From positions 38,615 through 102,614 of the forward strand of contig NZ_UTHA01000174.1 of the NCBI RefSeq assembly GCF_900582195.1: a stretch of 64,000 nt of DNA. Direction: 5' to 3'. Shown in pieces: positions 45,765-56,901 of this stretch. The notes under the pieces are model-generated. The model made no database searches, was not told the origin of the DNA, and was given only the letters and a program-made list of their open reading frames with translations. Origin of the DNA: Pseudomonas viridiflava. Its GTDB lineage: Bacteria; Pseudomonadota; Gammaproteobacteria; Pseudomonadales; Pseudomonadaceae. Made by a program: the position numbers and the translations under genes. Position 1 is the first letter of the stretch, and each line of letters starts with the position of its first letter.

Positions 45765-46859
45765 ATGTCACTCACCCTGGAGCACGTCAGCCGTACCGTC
45801 GAGGGCCAGACCTGGATCGACGATGCGTGCCTGAAATTCGAACCCGGTTCGTTCAACGTTTTGCTCGGCCGCACGCTGTCCGGCAAAACCAGCCTCATGC
45901 GTTTAATGGCCGGGTTGGATAAACCTGACAGCGGCCGCATCCTGATGAACGGCGTCGACGTCACCCAACGCCCGGTGCGTCTGCGCAACGTGTCGATGGT
46001 CTATCAGCAGTTCATCAATTACCCGACCATGACCGTGTTCGAGAACATCGCCTCGCCGTTGCGTCAGGCCGGGGTCTCCAAAGAAATCATCCACAGCAAA
46101 GTGCAGGAAACCGCGAAGATGCTGCGCATCGAGAAGTTTCTGCAGCGCTATCCGCTGGAGCTGTCCGGCGGTCAACAGCAACGCACCGCCATGGCCCGTG
46201 CGCTGGTCAAGGACGCCGAGCTGATCCTGTTCGATGAGCCGCTGGTCAACCTCGACTACAAACTGCGCGAAGAACTGCGTCAGGAAATGCGCGAGCTGTT
46301 CAAGGCGCGCCACACCATTGCGATCTACGCCACCACCGAGCCCAACGAAGCGCTGGCACTCGGCGGCACCACGACGATTCTTCACGAAGGCCGGGTGATT
46401 CAGAGCGGACCGTCGACTTCGGTCTATCACCAGCCGCAAACCGTGCTCGCTGCCGAATTGTTCTCCGAACCGCCGATCAACCTGATGCCCGGGCGCATTG
46501 CCGGTAACGAAGTGAGTTTTGCCAACTTCGTACACTTCCCGTTGAACGTCGATCTGCGCCCGGTGGGCGAGGGCGAGTTCCGTTTTGGCGTGCGCCCCAG
46601 CCACATCTCGCTGGTGCCAAGCAACGATGACGACCTCGAACTGGCAGTCACCGTCGAAGTCGCCGAGATCAGCGGTTCGGAAACCTTCCTGCATGTGCGC
46701 AACGAGCATTTCCTGCTGGTGCTGCACTTGCCCGGCGTTCACGAATACGACGTCGATGCGCCGATCCGCATTTATATCCCGACCCACAAACTGTTCGTTT
46801 TCGATGCGCAGGGCCGTCTGGTGCAAGCACCGGGCCGGCGTGTCGCGAGGGTTGCCTGA
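45765..46859 (+). CDS. glpS: ABC importer ATPase 1, GlpS-like (canonical signature, H-loop His missing)
   Basis: 364 aa: an ATPase domain (about 1-235) plus a C-terminal TOBE/OB regulatory domain. Walker A is GRTLSGKT (35-42), the ABC signature is the perfect LSGGQ (about 133-137), and Walker B is LILFDEP (about 153-159). The switch histidine is replaced: YATTEPNEA has threonine near 191 where VTHDQ is usual. It energises import together with the next gene. The gene set (two ATPases, two permeases, a DUF2160 protein, a binding protein) matches the glycerol importer GlpSTPQUV of Rhizobium. The stop overlaps the next ATG (TGATG). Confidence 0.85.
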   Translation: MSLTLEHVSRTVEGQTWIDDACLKFEPGSFNVLLGRTLSGKTSLMRLMAGLDKPDSGRILMNGVDVTQRPVRLRNVSMVYQQFINYPTMTVFENIASPLRQAGVSKEIIHSKVQETAKMLRIEKFLQRYPLELSGGQQQRTAMARALVKDAELILFDEPLVNLDYKLREELRQEMRELFKARHTIAIYATTEPNEALALGGTTTILHEGRVIQSGPSTSVYHQPQTVLAAELFSEPPINLMPGRIAGNEVSFANFVHFPLNVDLRPVGEGEFRFGVRPSHISLVPSNDDDLELAVTVEVAEISGSETFLHVRNEHFLLVLHLPGVHEYDVDAPIRIYIPTHKLFVFDAQGRLVQAPGRRVARVA

Positions 46860-47968
46860 TGGCCGAAATCCGTTTGCAGCACCTCGCCCACAGCTACAGT
46901 AAAACCCCGAGCGGCGCCGAGGATTACGCGATCCGCGAGATGGATCACGTCTGGGAGCAGGGCGGCGCCTATGCCTTGCTCGGGCCGTCGGGTTGCGGCA
47001 AGTCGACCCTGCTCAACATCATTTCCGGCCTGCTTAGCCCCTCGCAGGGCCACGTATTGTTCGACGGCAAAGCGGTCAACGACCTGACGCCGGAGAAGCG
47101 CAACATCGCCCAGGTTTTCCAGTTTCCGGTGGTTTACGACACCATGACCGTGTTCGATAACCTCGCGTTTCCCCTGCGCAATCAGGGCATGGCCGAGGCG
47201 AAAGTGCACAGCAAGGTGCAGGAAATTGCCGAAGTCCTCGACCTGCAAAACCTGCTGAGCAAGAAGGCGCGCAACCTCACCGCTGACGAAAAACAGAAAG
47301 TCTCCATGGGCCGTGGTCTGGTGCGTGACGACGTTTCCGCAATCCTGTTCGATGAGCCGCTGACGGTGATCGACCCGCACCTGAAGTGGAAACTGCGGCG
47401 CAAGCTCAAGCAGATCCACGAGCAGTTCAACATCACCATGGTCTACGTCACCCACGATCAACTGGAAGCCTCGACCTTCGCCGACAAGATCGCGGTGATG
47501 TACGGCGGCCAGATCGTCCAGTTCGGCACGCCACGGGAACTGTTCGAGCGGCCGAGCCATACCTTTGTCGGCTATTTCATCGGCAGCCCCGGGATGAACC
47601 TGATCGACGTGCAGCCGCAGCCCGGTGGTGTCGGTTTCGCCTCCACGCACCTGCCGCTGTCTGACGCCATGCAGCGACATATCGAACACGGCCAGTGGAA
47701 AAATCTGAAGGTCGGCATCCGCCCGGAGTTTATTCATGTCTGGGACGAGCCGTTTGATGACGCGATGCAGGCCAGGGTCGTACACGTCGAAGACCTCGGC
47801 ACCTACAAGATCATGACCCTCGACCTTGATGGCGCACCGCTGAAAGTGCGTCTAGCCGAAGACAAACCGGTGCCGCAGGGCACCGCGTACATCAGTTTTC
47901 CGGCGCAGTGGCTGATGGTTTATGCCGATGAGTTTCTGCTCGACGCCGACGACGAGGTGCAGCCATGA
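46859..47968 (+). CDS. glpT: ABC importer ATPase 2, GlpT-like (degenerate signature)
   Basis: 369 aa, same domain plan as its neighbour. Walker A GPSGCGKST (42-50), Walker B AILFDEP and the H-loop YVTHDQ (His about 199) are standard. The signature, however, reads LTADEKQ (about 140-146) instead of LSGGQ. In a heterodimer with the upstream ATPase only one of the two ATP sites would have every catalytic element. It overlaps the preceding and following genes, so it is tightly coupled to both. The ABC-ATPase call is certain; the glycerol role is inferred from gene order. Confidence 0.86.
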   Translation: MAEIRLQHLAHSYSKTPSGAEDYAIREMDHVWEQGGAYALLGPSGCGKSTLLNIISGLLSPSQGHVLFDGKAVNDLTPEKRNIAQVFQFPVVYDTMTVFDNLAFPLRNQGMAEAKVHSKVQEIAEVLDLQNLLSKKARNLTADEKQKVSMGRGLVRDDVSAILFDEPLTVIDPHLKWKLRRKLKQIHEQFNITMVYVTHDQLEASTFADKIAVMYGGQIVQFGTPRELFERPSHTFVGYFIGSPGMNLIDVQPQPGGVGFASTHLPLSDAMQRHIEHGQWKNLKVGIRPEFIHVWDEPFDDAMQARVVHVEDLGTYKIMTLDLDGAPLKVRLAEDKPVPQGTAYISFPAQWLMVYADEFLLDADDEVQP

Positions 47969-48831
47969 ACAAGGTGCAGAACAACAAAGCCTGGTGGCTG
48001 GTGTTGCCGGTGTTCCTGCTGGTGGCGTTCAGTGCGGTGATCCCGATGATGACCGTGGTCAACTATTCGGTGCAGGACATCTTCGACCAGTCCAGCCGCT
48101 ACTTCGTCGGCGCCGACTGGTACAAGCAGGTGCTGCTTGACCCGCGTCTGCACGACTCATTGCTGCGCCAGTTCATCTACTCGGCCTGCGTGTTGCTGAT
48201 CGAAATTCCATTGGGCATCGCCGTAGCCCTGACCATGCCGACCAAGGGCCGCTGGTCGTCGGTGGTGTTGATCATTCTGGCAATCCCGCTGCTGATCCCG
48301 TGGAACGTGGTCGGTACCATCTGGCAGATTTTCGGCCGCGCGGACATTGGTTTGCTGGGGTCGAGCCTCAACGCCATGGGCATCAGTTACAACTACGCGG
48401 CCAACACCATGGACGCCTGGGTGACGGTGCTGGTGATGGATGTCTGGCACTGGACTTCATTGGTGGCGTTGCTGTGCTTCTCCGGATTGCGCGCGATTCC
48501 CGATGTGTATTACCAAGCGGCGCGCATCGATCGAGCCTCAGCCTGGGCGGTGTTCAGGCACATTCAGTTGCCCAAGTTGAAGAGCGTGCTGCTGATCGCA
48601 GTGATGCTGCGTTTCATGGACAGTTTCATGATTTACACGGAGCCGTTCGTGCTCACCGGCGGCGGGCCGGGCAATGCCACGACCTTCTTGAGTCAGACGC
48701 TGACCCAGATGGCCGTAGGGCAATTCGACCTCGGTCCGGCAGCGGCGTTTTCGTTGGTGTACTTCCTGATCATCCTGTTGGTGTCCTGGCTGTTCTACAC
48801 CGCCATGACGCACTCCGACGCCAACCGCTGA
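47965..48831 (+). CDS. glpP: ABC importer permease 1, GlpP-like
   Basis: 288 aa with six predicted membrane helices (the first about 10-30, WWLVLPVFLLVAFSAVIPMM). The EAA loop that docks the ATPase is seen as DVYYQAARIDRASAWAVFRH (about 179-198). MalF-type sugar/glycerol permease family. It overlaps the upstream ATPase gene by four bases and lies 9 bases before the second permease. Confidence 0.88.
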   Translation: MNKVQNNKAWWLVLPVFLLVAFSAVIPMMTVVNYSVQDIFDQSSRYFVGADWYKQVLLDPRLHDSLLRQFIYSACVLLIEIPLGIAVALTMPTKGRWSSVVLIILAIPLLIPWNVVGTIWQIFGRADIGLLGSSLNAMGISYNYAANTMDAWVTVLVMDVWHWTSLVALLCFSGLRAIPDVYYQAARIDRASAWAVFRHIQLPKLKSVLLIAVMLRFMDSFMIYTEPFVLTGGGPGNATTFLSQTLTQMAVGQFDLGPAAAFSLVYFLIILLVSWLFYTAMTHSDANR

Positions 48832-48840
48832 GGCCCGGCC

Positions 48841-49641
<801 letters not shown>

Positions 49642-49651
49642 GGAGCTGATG

Positions 49652-49924
49652 ATGGAATGGATGAGTTGGACCACGCCTACCGCAGCTTTCTTCATCGTCA
49701 TCGGCCTGATTCTGGTCGGCATGACCACGTGGGAATTGCGTTCGCCGAGCATCTTGAGGCGAGGTTTTCTGCCGATTGCCACCACCCGTGGCGATCGTTT
49801 GTTTATCGGTCTTCTCGGCAGCGCCTACCTGCATTTGCTGGTGATCGGCGCCACCGACTGGAGCATCTGGGTGGCGTCCGCGTTGTCCCTGGTGTGGCTG
49901 TTGGCTGTGATGCGTTGGGGCTAG
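49652..49924 (+). CDS. glpU: DUF2160 small membrane protein, GlpU-like
   Basis: 90 aa with two or three hydrophobic helices (AAFFIVIGLILVGMTTWEL; FIGLLGSAYLHLLVIGA; SIWVASALSLVWLLAVM). The conserved SPSILRRGFLPIATTRGDR stretch marks DUF2160. The family occurs inside glycerol-type ABC importer operons. Its role is unknown, possibly an accessory of the permease. Two adjacent ATGs are possible; the second is chosen for its six-base spacing from AGGAG. Confidence 0.82.
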   Translation: MEWMSWTTPTAAFFIVIGLILVGMTTWELRSPSILRRGFLPIATTRGDRLFIGLLGSAYLHLLVIGATDWSIWVASALSLVWLLAVMRWG

Positions 49925-49971
49925 TCGAGTCGTTCGGCAACGCGGCTCCACAAACTAAACAGGAGGTCTCT

Positions 49972-51714
<1,743 letters not shown>

Positions 51715-51734
51715 TGTTGGAAATGTGAAAGTCG

Positions 51735-51761
51735 AACGGCACCGTAAGGTGCCGTTTTTGT
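51735..51761 (+). terminator. Rho-independent terminator of the glp-like operon
   Basis: AACGGCACC-GTAA-GGTGCCGTT stem followed by TTTGTT, 20 bases after the glpV stop. Confidence 0.9.
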
Positions 51762-51778
51762 TGGTGCCTGATCTACCG

Positions 51779-51804
51779 CTTTCGCGAGCAGGCTCGCTCC
51801 CACA
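51779..51804. repeat. Single REP unit
   Basis: TTTCGCGAGCAGGCTCGCTC CCAC without a clear partner; a truncated TGTGGGAGCGGTG lies at about 51848-51861. Confidence 0.75.
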
Positions 51805-51881
51805 CTGGATCTGTATCGTTCATAAAATCCGATCACAATCGAGATTACTGTGGGAGCGGTGTCCACACATTTTGTGGATGA

Positions 51882-53321
51882 CTACTGTCCCTGTGGGAGC
51901 TTGCCTGCAAGCGATGGGGCCATGGGCGGCACCACAGGAAACCCAAGCCGGAACACGGTCATAGCCCCCGGCAAGCTCTTAACCTCTGCCACACCCTGAT
52001 GCAGGCTCATGATCGAGCGCACAATTGCCAGCCCCAATCCGGTGCTGCCCTGCGAGCGTGAGCGGCTGCTGTCGACCCGGTAGAAGCGGTCGAACAGATG
52101 CGGTAGATGTTGCGCTTCAATCCCGGCGCCGGGGTTGCTGACCAGCAGGGATGCCTGAGTCGCACTCTGTTCAATCAGCAGCGTCACGGTTTTCCCGTTC
52201 GGGCAATGACGCAACGCGTTGGACAGCAGATTGGAAATCGCCCGCTGAATCATCAACCGATCCCCCATCACCTGTGCGCTGCCGAGCACATTCAAATGAA
52301 TCTGCTTGTCCTGCGCCGACAACGAAAACATCTCGGCCACCTTCGTCACTTCAACCTCCAACGCCACCGGTTCAAACGGCGCCAGCGCCGACGGATGACT
52401 GACCTGCGCGAGAAACAGCATGTCCGAGACAATCCGCGCCACGCGCTCCAGTTCCTCGGTGCACGACACCAGCACGTCCTTGTATTCCTCGGTCGTGCGC
52501 TCGCGGGACAAGGTCACCTGCGCCTTGCCCATCAGATTGTTGATCGGCGTGCGCAACTCATGCGCCAGGTCATCAGAAAACTGCGACAGCTGCTGCACCC
52601 CGGCATCCAGCCGATGCAGCATGAAGTTGATGCCTTGCGCCAGTTCGCTCAGTTCCTGCGGCATCTTCACCACGGACAATCGATGTTCCAGGTCCTGGGT
52701 CGAGACCATTGCCGCGACTTTGCGAAACTCACGCAGCGGCGCCAAACCACGCTGCACTGCACCCCACGCGGTCAAGCCGATAAACACCAGCAACAACGGC
52801 AAGGCAATCAGCGTCGAGCGCAGATACGCGCTGAGCAAAGCCTGATCATGGGCGTTGTCCATCGACAGCAGCACCGGCACGCTGTTGCCGTCCTTGAGAC
52901 GAATCAGCTTGGACACGGTGAGGAATTTCGCCCCTTCAGCATCAATGCTGTCGGAGTACGTCAATTGATCAGTGGTCGCCCGCACCGCTTTTAATTCAAC
53001 CCGTGGATCGCTCAAACCACTGCCGGATTTGAGTAGCGGTGAACGCAAATTCAAGCGGTCATAAATCGTCAGCGTCAGGTTGTCATGGCCCATCACCTGA
53101 TCGAGCAGAACGTGCGGCTTGCCGCTGATTTCATTGGCATCGACGTACAACGCCAGGCTGTGCTCCACCTGCGCCATTTTCTTTTGCAGGTTGTTGCGCG
53201 ATAACGCGTTCAGCTCATGGGTCAACGCAAAATAGGCGAGGATCGCCAGAAACACCACCAACAGCGCGCCGAGAATACTCACCGTCAAACCCAAGCGCAT
53301 CGACAGGCTGGAAGGCTTCAT
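51882..53321 (-). CDS. czcS: Heavy-metal sensor histidine kinase (CzcS/CusS-type)
   Basis: 479 aa. Membrane helix (about 10-32), periplasmic metal-sensing domain, second helix (about 160-180), HAMP, HisKA with HELRTPINNLMG (His about 251), and HATPase_c (SNLLSNALRHCPNG, GSTGLGLAIV). It senses Zn/Cd/Co in the periplasm and phosphorylates the neighbouring CzcR-type regulator. The start ATG overlaps the regulator's stop (ATGA). The last ~13 residues (MAPSLAGKLPQGQ) are encoded by a REP-type element running into the gene, so the native C-terminus has been replaced or extended. Confidence 0.9.
   Translation of the reverse strand: MKPSSLSMRLGLTVSILGALLVVFLAILAYFALTHELNALSRNNLQKKMAQVEHSLALYVDANEISGKPHVLLDQVMGHDNLTLTIYDRLNLRSPLLKSGSGLSDPRVELKAVRATTDQLTYSDSIDAEGAKFLTVSKLIRLKDGNSVPVLLSMDNAHDQALLSAYLRSTLIALPLLLVFIGLTAWGAVQRGLAPLREFRKVAAMVSTQDLEHRLSVVKMPQELSELAQGINFMLHRLDAGVQQLSQFSDDLAHELRTPINNLMGKAQVTLSRERTTEEYKDVLVSCTEELERVARIVSDMLFLAQVSHPSALAPFEPVALEVEVTKVAEMFSLSAQDKQIHLNVLGSAQVMGDRLMIQRAISNLLSNALRHCPNGKTVTLLIEQSATQASLLVSNPGAGIEAQHLPHLFDRFYRVDSSRSRSQGSTGLGLAIVRSIMSLHQGVAEVKSLPGAMTVFRLGFPVVPPMAPSLAGKLPQGQ
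51889..51922. repeat. Second-type REP overlapping the czcS 3' end
   Basis: CCTGTGGGAGCTTGCCTGCA AGCGATGGGGCC, a different REP subtype common in pseudomonads. It provides the last codons of czcS on the minus strand. Confidence 0.8.
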
Positions 53322-53992
53322 TCCCGCGCCTCCAGCACATAGCCGACACCGCGCAGGGTGTGAATCAGTTTGCTGTCGAACGGGTCGTCGATCTTCGCCC
53401 GCAAACGGCGGATCGACACCTCGACCACATTGGTGTCGCAGTCGAAATTCATGTCCCACACCAGCGAGATAATTTGTGTGCGCGTCAGCACTTCGCCGGA
53501 CTGGCGCATCAGCAGATGCAGCAGGGCGAATTCCTTGGTGGTCAGGTCGATACGTTGCGCGCCACGAAACGCCCGATGGCGACCCGGATCGAGTTCCAGA
53601 TCAGCGACTTTCAGCACCTGGGGCACCGGGATGTTTTCACTGCGACGCATCAAGGTGCGCACCCGCGCCAGCAGTTCGGGGAACTCGAACGGCTTGACCA
53701 GATAATCGTCAGCGCCCAGATCGAGACCACGAATCTTGTCGGCCAGGCGCCCGCGTGCCGTCAGCATCATCACTCGCGTGGAATGAGTGCGACGCAGTTG
53801 TTCCAGCACACCCCAGCCGTCGAGCTCCGGCAGGTTCACATCGAGAATAATCAGGTCATAGGCCTGTTGTTGCGCCAGATGCAAGCCATCGGCGCCAGTG
53901 GCGGCGTGGTCAACAACATAACCACTTTCGGTCAAACCCTGATGCAAGTATTCGGCAGCTTTAAGCTCGTCCTCGACGACAAGGATTCGCAT
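53318..53992 (-). CDS. czcR: Heavy-metal response regulator (CzcR/CopR-type)
   Basis: 224 aa OmpR/PhoB family. The receiver has acidic residues at 7-9, the phospho-acceptor D51 in LIILDVNLPELDG, and K about 101 (YLVKPFEFPEL). The C-terminal winged helix (about 128-222) has RTQIISLVWDMNFDCDTNVVEV, typical of CusR/CopR/CzcR regulators. It is divergent from czcCBA and overlaps czcS, so it is the expected activator of both czc operons. A shared 28-base element upstream of czcC and of the ptrA-like gene is a candidate binding site. Confidence 0.92.
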   Translation of the reverse strand: MRILVVEDELKAAEYLHQGLTESGYVVDHAATGADGLHLAQQQAYDLIILDVNLPELDGWGVLEQLRRTHSTRVMMLTARGRLADKIRGLDLGADDYLVKPFEFPELLARVRTLMRRSENIPVPQVLKVADLELDPGRHRAFRGAQRIDLTTKEFALLHLLMRQSGEVLTRTQIISLVWDMNFDCDTNVVEVSIRRLRAKIDDPFDSKLIHTLRGVGYVLEARE

Positions 53993-54309
53993 GATCTTTC
54001 ACCACTTTTATTTAATGGAAAGTGAATTAAGGTGGTCGGGAAAAGTTGTTGTTTTTGTAGGGGGTTCCAGACGTGTTCAATTTTTGGATGGCGTGCACGG
54101 TAAAGGCTGAAGTGACTACAGGGTCAACGTGTGGTGGCTTTAAAACGGTCGTCTGCGACAGCCTGTCGCAGCCATCAAGGTGAAATATTCAAGAGTTTGA
54201 TTCGGCAAGTGCAATTCAGCAGATAACTACCGTGTTTTTGTTTCGATGTATTTCGATAACGCCACTAGTACTTCGCATCCTAGAACAAAACAACTTCCCC
54301 AAACCGTGG

Positions 54310-54337
54310 ATAACAGATTTGTAATGTTCCAGTCACC
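54310..54337 (+). promoter_or_regulatory. Candidate CzcR-type box upstream of czcC
   Basis: A 28-base segment beginning ATAACAGATTTGTAAT and ending CACC. It matches 22 of 28 bases, ungapped, with 60181-60208 ahead of the ptrA-like gene. It ends 65 bases before the czcC start, against 60 at the other gene. The rest of the 410-base region 53993-54402 holds only a 17-base hairpin (TGCGACAGCCTGTCGCA at 54154) and AT-rich stretches. Confidence 0.6.
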
Positions 54338-54402
54338 TTGTCGATAAGTTCAAAACCCTACCGTGGCGGCATCCGAGATTCTTGAATAAAGGAAGTCTTC
54401 CA

Positions 54403-55650
54403 TTGCCCGGTTTAATAGAACTGACGGCGCGATCACGCCTGAAAAAAACCGCCAGCGGCATCCTGTTGCTGGCCTGTACCAGCCTTGCAAACGCAGCGAC
54501 TCTGACGCTGGACCAAGCCCTGCAAAGCGCCTTCGCCGGCAACCCGGAACTGGCCGCTGCGCAATGGGAAATCGGCATTGCCGAAGGTGACCGCCAACAG
54601 GCCGGCCTGATCCCCAACCCCGAAGTGTCGTGGGAAGCCGAAGACACCCGCCGTGACTCACGCACGACCACGGTAATGCTCAGTCAGCCCATCGAACTGG
54701 GCGGCAAACGCGGTGCGCGCATTGATGTCGCCAGCCGCGCGCAGGACGCCGCCGGCATCGAACTGGAGCGCAAGCGCAATGCCTTGCGCGCTGATGTAAT
54801 TCAGGCGTTCAACAGCGCGCAAACCGCGCAGCAACGTTTGCAGCTGTCCCGGCAATCCCTGCAATTGGCCGAGCACGGTTTGCGGGTGGCGCAAGGACGG
54901 ATCGAGGCGGGTAAATCGTCGCCGGTCGAAGGCACGCGGGCGCAAGTGCAGCTCTCGGAAGTGCGCCTTGAATTGAGCCGGGCAGAGCGCGATCAGGCCA
55001 CTGCGTACCGACAACTGGCGCAAGTCATGGGCGCGGCATTGCCGACGTCGACCAAGGTGCAGGCACTCACGCAAAGCATGCCGGCCGTTCCACCACTGAC
55101 AAGATTGCTCGAGCGTCTGAACGAGGCCGCCGAACTGCGTCTGGCCAAGTTGCAGATCGATCAGCGTGAAGCATCGTTGGGCCTGGAAAAGTCCCAGCGC
55201 ATCCCCGATCTCACTGTGAGCATCGGCAGCCAGTACAGCGAAACCGAGCGCGAGCGGGTCAACGTGGTCGGGCTGTCGATGCCGATTCCGCTGTTCAACC
55301 GCAATCAGGGCAGCGTGCTCGCCGCCGCCCGCCGAACCGATCAGGCGCGGGATCTGCGCAACGCCACCGAGCTGCGATTGCGCACGGAAATCCAGACCAG
55401 CCTTGAGCAATGGCAGACCGCCAACGGCGAAGTCACTGCGTTCAACCAGACCATCCTGCCCGCCGCGCAAAGTGCGGTCGACAGCGCCACGCGCGGTTTC
55501 GAAATGGGCAAGTTCGGCTTCCTTGATGTGCTCGATGCGCAACGCACGCTGATCGCTGCGCGCAGCCAGTACATCCAGGCCGTCAGCGAAGCCACCGACG
55601 CCCGCGTACGCATCGAACGGATCTTCGGCGACCTCAGCGTAAGCCCTTGA
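54403..55650 (+). CDS. czcC: CzcC outer-membrane factor of Zn/Co/Cd efflux
   Basis: About 415 aa TolC-like protein. Signal peptide (about 10-32, ILLLACTSLANA), then two OEP repeats with coiled-coil stretches (LQLSRQSLQLAEHGLRVAQG; MGKFGFLDVLDAQRTLIAA). It forms the outer-membrane duct for CzcBA. The start is a TTG six bases after AAAGGAAG; another in-frame TTG 21 bases upstream lacks a ribosome site. It heads czcCBA and is divergent from czcRS. Confidence 0.9.
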   Translation: MPGLIELTARSRLKKTASGILLLACTSLANAATLTLDQALQSAFAGNPELAAAQWEIGIAEGDRQQAGLIPNPEVSWEAEDTRRDSRTTTVMLSQPIELGGKRGARIDVASRAQDAAGIELERKRNALRADVIQAFNSAQTAQQRLQLSRQSLQLAEHGLRVAQGRIEAGKSSPVEGTRAQVQLSEVRLELSRAERDQATAYRQLAQVMGAALPTSTKVQALTQSMPAVPPLTRLLERLNEAAELRLAKLQIDQREASLGLEKSQRIPDLTVSIGSQYSETERERVNVVGLSMPIPLFNRNQGSVLAAARRTDQARDLRNATELRLRTEIQTSLEQWQTANGEVTAFNQTILPAAQSAVDSATRGFEMGKFGFLDVLDAQRTLIAARSQYIQAVSEATDARVRIERIFGDLSVSP

Positions 55651-55699
55651 ATTTCACTTTTCACAGCACTGCGCGCAGGTATCACGCAGAGGAGTTTCC

Positions 55700-56887
55700 A
55701 TGGATAAAAAACTGATGGTGGTCGCGGTGGCGACGTTGGCGCTGGGCATGGGCATAGGCTCGATGTGGCCGGGCAAAGCAAGTATCGACGCCCACGCCGA
55801 TGAGGCTGCCGAACATGCCGATCACGCCGAAGAAGGTGCAGCGGCTGAACATGCTGAAGAAGGGCACATCGAATTGAGCGCCGAGCAGATCACGGCTGCC
55901 GGTATTCAACTCGCCGAAGCAAAGGCGCAGAACATCAGCCGCGGCCTGCCATTCCCCGGCGAAGTGCGCTTCGACGAAGACCGCACCGCCCACGTCGTGC
56001 CGCGTGTGCCGGGCGTGGTCGAGTCGGTGGCGGTCAACCTCGGGCAAACCGTGAAGAAGGGCCAGTTGCTGGCGGTGATCGCCAGTCAGCAGATCTCCGA
56101 TCAGCGCAGCGAACAAGCCGCCGCGCAGCGTCGCCTGGCTTTGGCGCGCACCACCTATGAACGGGAGAAAAAACTCTGGCAGGACAAGATCTCCGCTGAG
56201 CAGGATTTCCTGCAGGCGCGCCAGGCGTTGCAAGAGGCGGAAATTGCCGTGAGCAATGCCCGGCAAAAGATCAGCGTGCTCAGCGGCAGCGTGGTCGCCA
56301 CTGGCGGCAACCGCTACGAATTGCGCGCACCGTTCGACGGCGTGGTGGTGGAAAAACACCTGACGCCGGGCGAGGTGGTCGATGAAAGCACAGCGGCTTT
56401 CACGCTCTCGGATTTGTCGCGAGTGTGGGTGACGTTCGGCGTTTCACCGAAGGATCTGAACAAGGTTCAGGTAGGCAAAGCGGTCACCGTCAGCGCCCCG
56501 GAGTTGAACGCGGAAGTCGTTGGCAGCGTGGCTTACGTCGGCAGCTTGCTCGGCGAACAGACGCGCACGGCAACCGTTCGCGTCACTCTGGAAAACCCCC
56601 AAGGCTCGTGGCGTCCCGGCCTGTTCGTCACCGCGCTGGTGGCGACCGACAGCCGCGAAGCGCAAGTCGCCGTACCGGAAACCGCGATCCAGACCGTCGA
56701 GGACAAACCCACGGTGTTCGTGCGTACCGGCGATGGTTTCGAAGCGCGCGCGGTGGAGCTGGGCAGCCGTGCCGCCGGCTATGTGGAAATTACTCAAGGG
56801 CTGGAGCCGGGCGCGCAAGTCGCCAGCGCCGGCAGCTTCGTCCTCAAGTCGGAGCTGGGCAAAGCCTCAGCCGAGCACAGCCACTGA
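55700..56887 (+). CDS. czcB: CzcB membrane fusion protein
   Basis: 395 aa. N-terminal signal-anchor (about 5-22), then a histidine- and glutamate-rich segment (His at 32, 39, 42, 51, 56) that is likely a metal-binding region. It is followed by the lipoyl half-motifs (RVPGVVESVAVNLGQTVKKG; ELRAPFDGVVVEKHLTPGE), an alpha-hairpin and a C-terminal beta-barrel. It passes metal from the periplasm to the CzcA pump and couples it to CzcC. It lies 49 bases after czcC and 14 before czcA. Confidence 0.93.
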   Translation: MDKKLMVVAVATLALGMGIGSMWPGKASIDAHADEAAEHADHAEEGAAAEHAEEGHIELSAEQITAAGIQLAEAKAQNISRGLPFPGEVRFDEDRTAHVVPRVPGVVESVAVNLGQTVKKGQLLAVIASQQISDQRSEQAAAQRRLALARTTYEREKKLWQDKISAEQDFLQARQALQEAEIAVSNARQKISVLSGSVVATGGNRYELRAPFDGVVVEKHLTPGEVVDESTAAFTLSDLSRVWVTFGVSPKDLNKVQVGKAVTVSAPELNAEVVGSVAYVGSLLGEQTRTATVRVTLENPQGSWRPGLFVTALVATDSREAQVAVPETAIQTVEDKPTVFVRTGDGFEARAVELGSRAAGYVEITQGLEPGAQVASAGSFVLKSELGKASAEHSH

Positions 56888-56901
56888 TCCGGAAGAATCC
56901 C

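Noticed and set aside
54154..54170. Hairpin TGCGACAGCCTGTCGCA as a terminator of czcR or czcC
   Set aside because: No T-run on either strand and it lies in the divergent promoter region.
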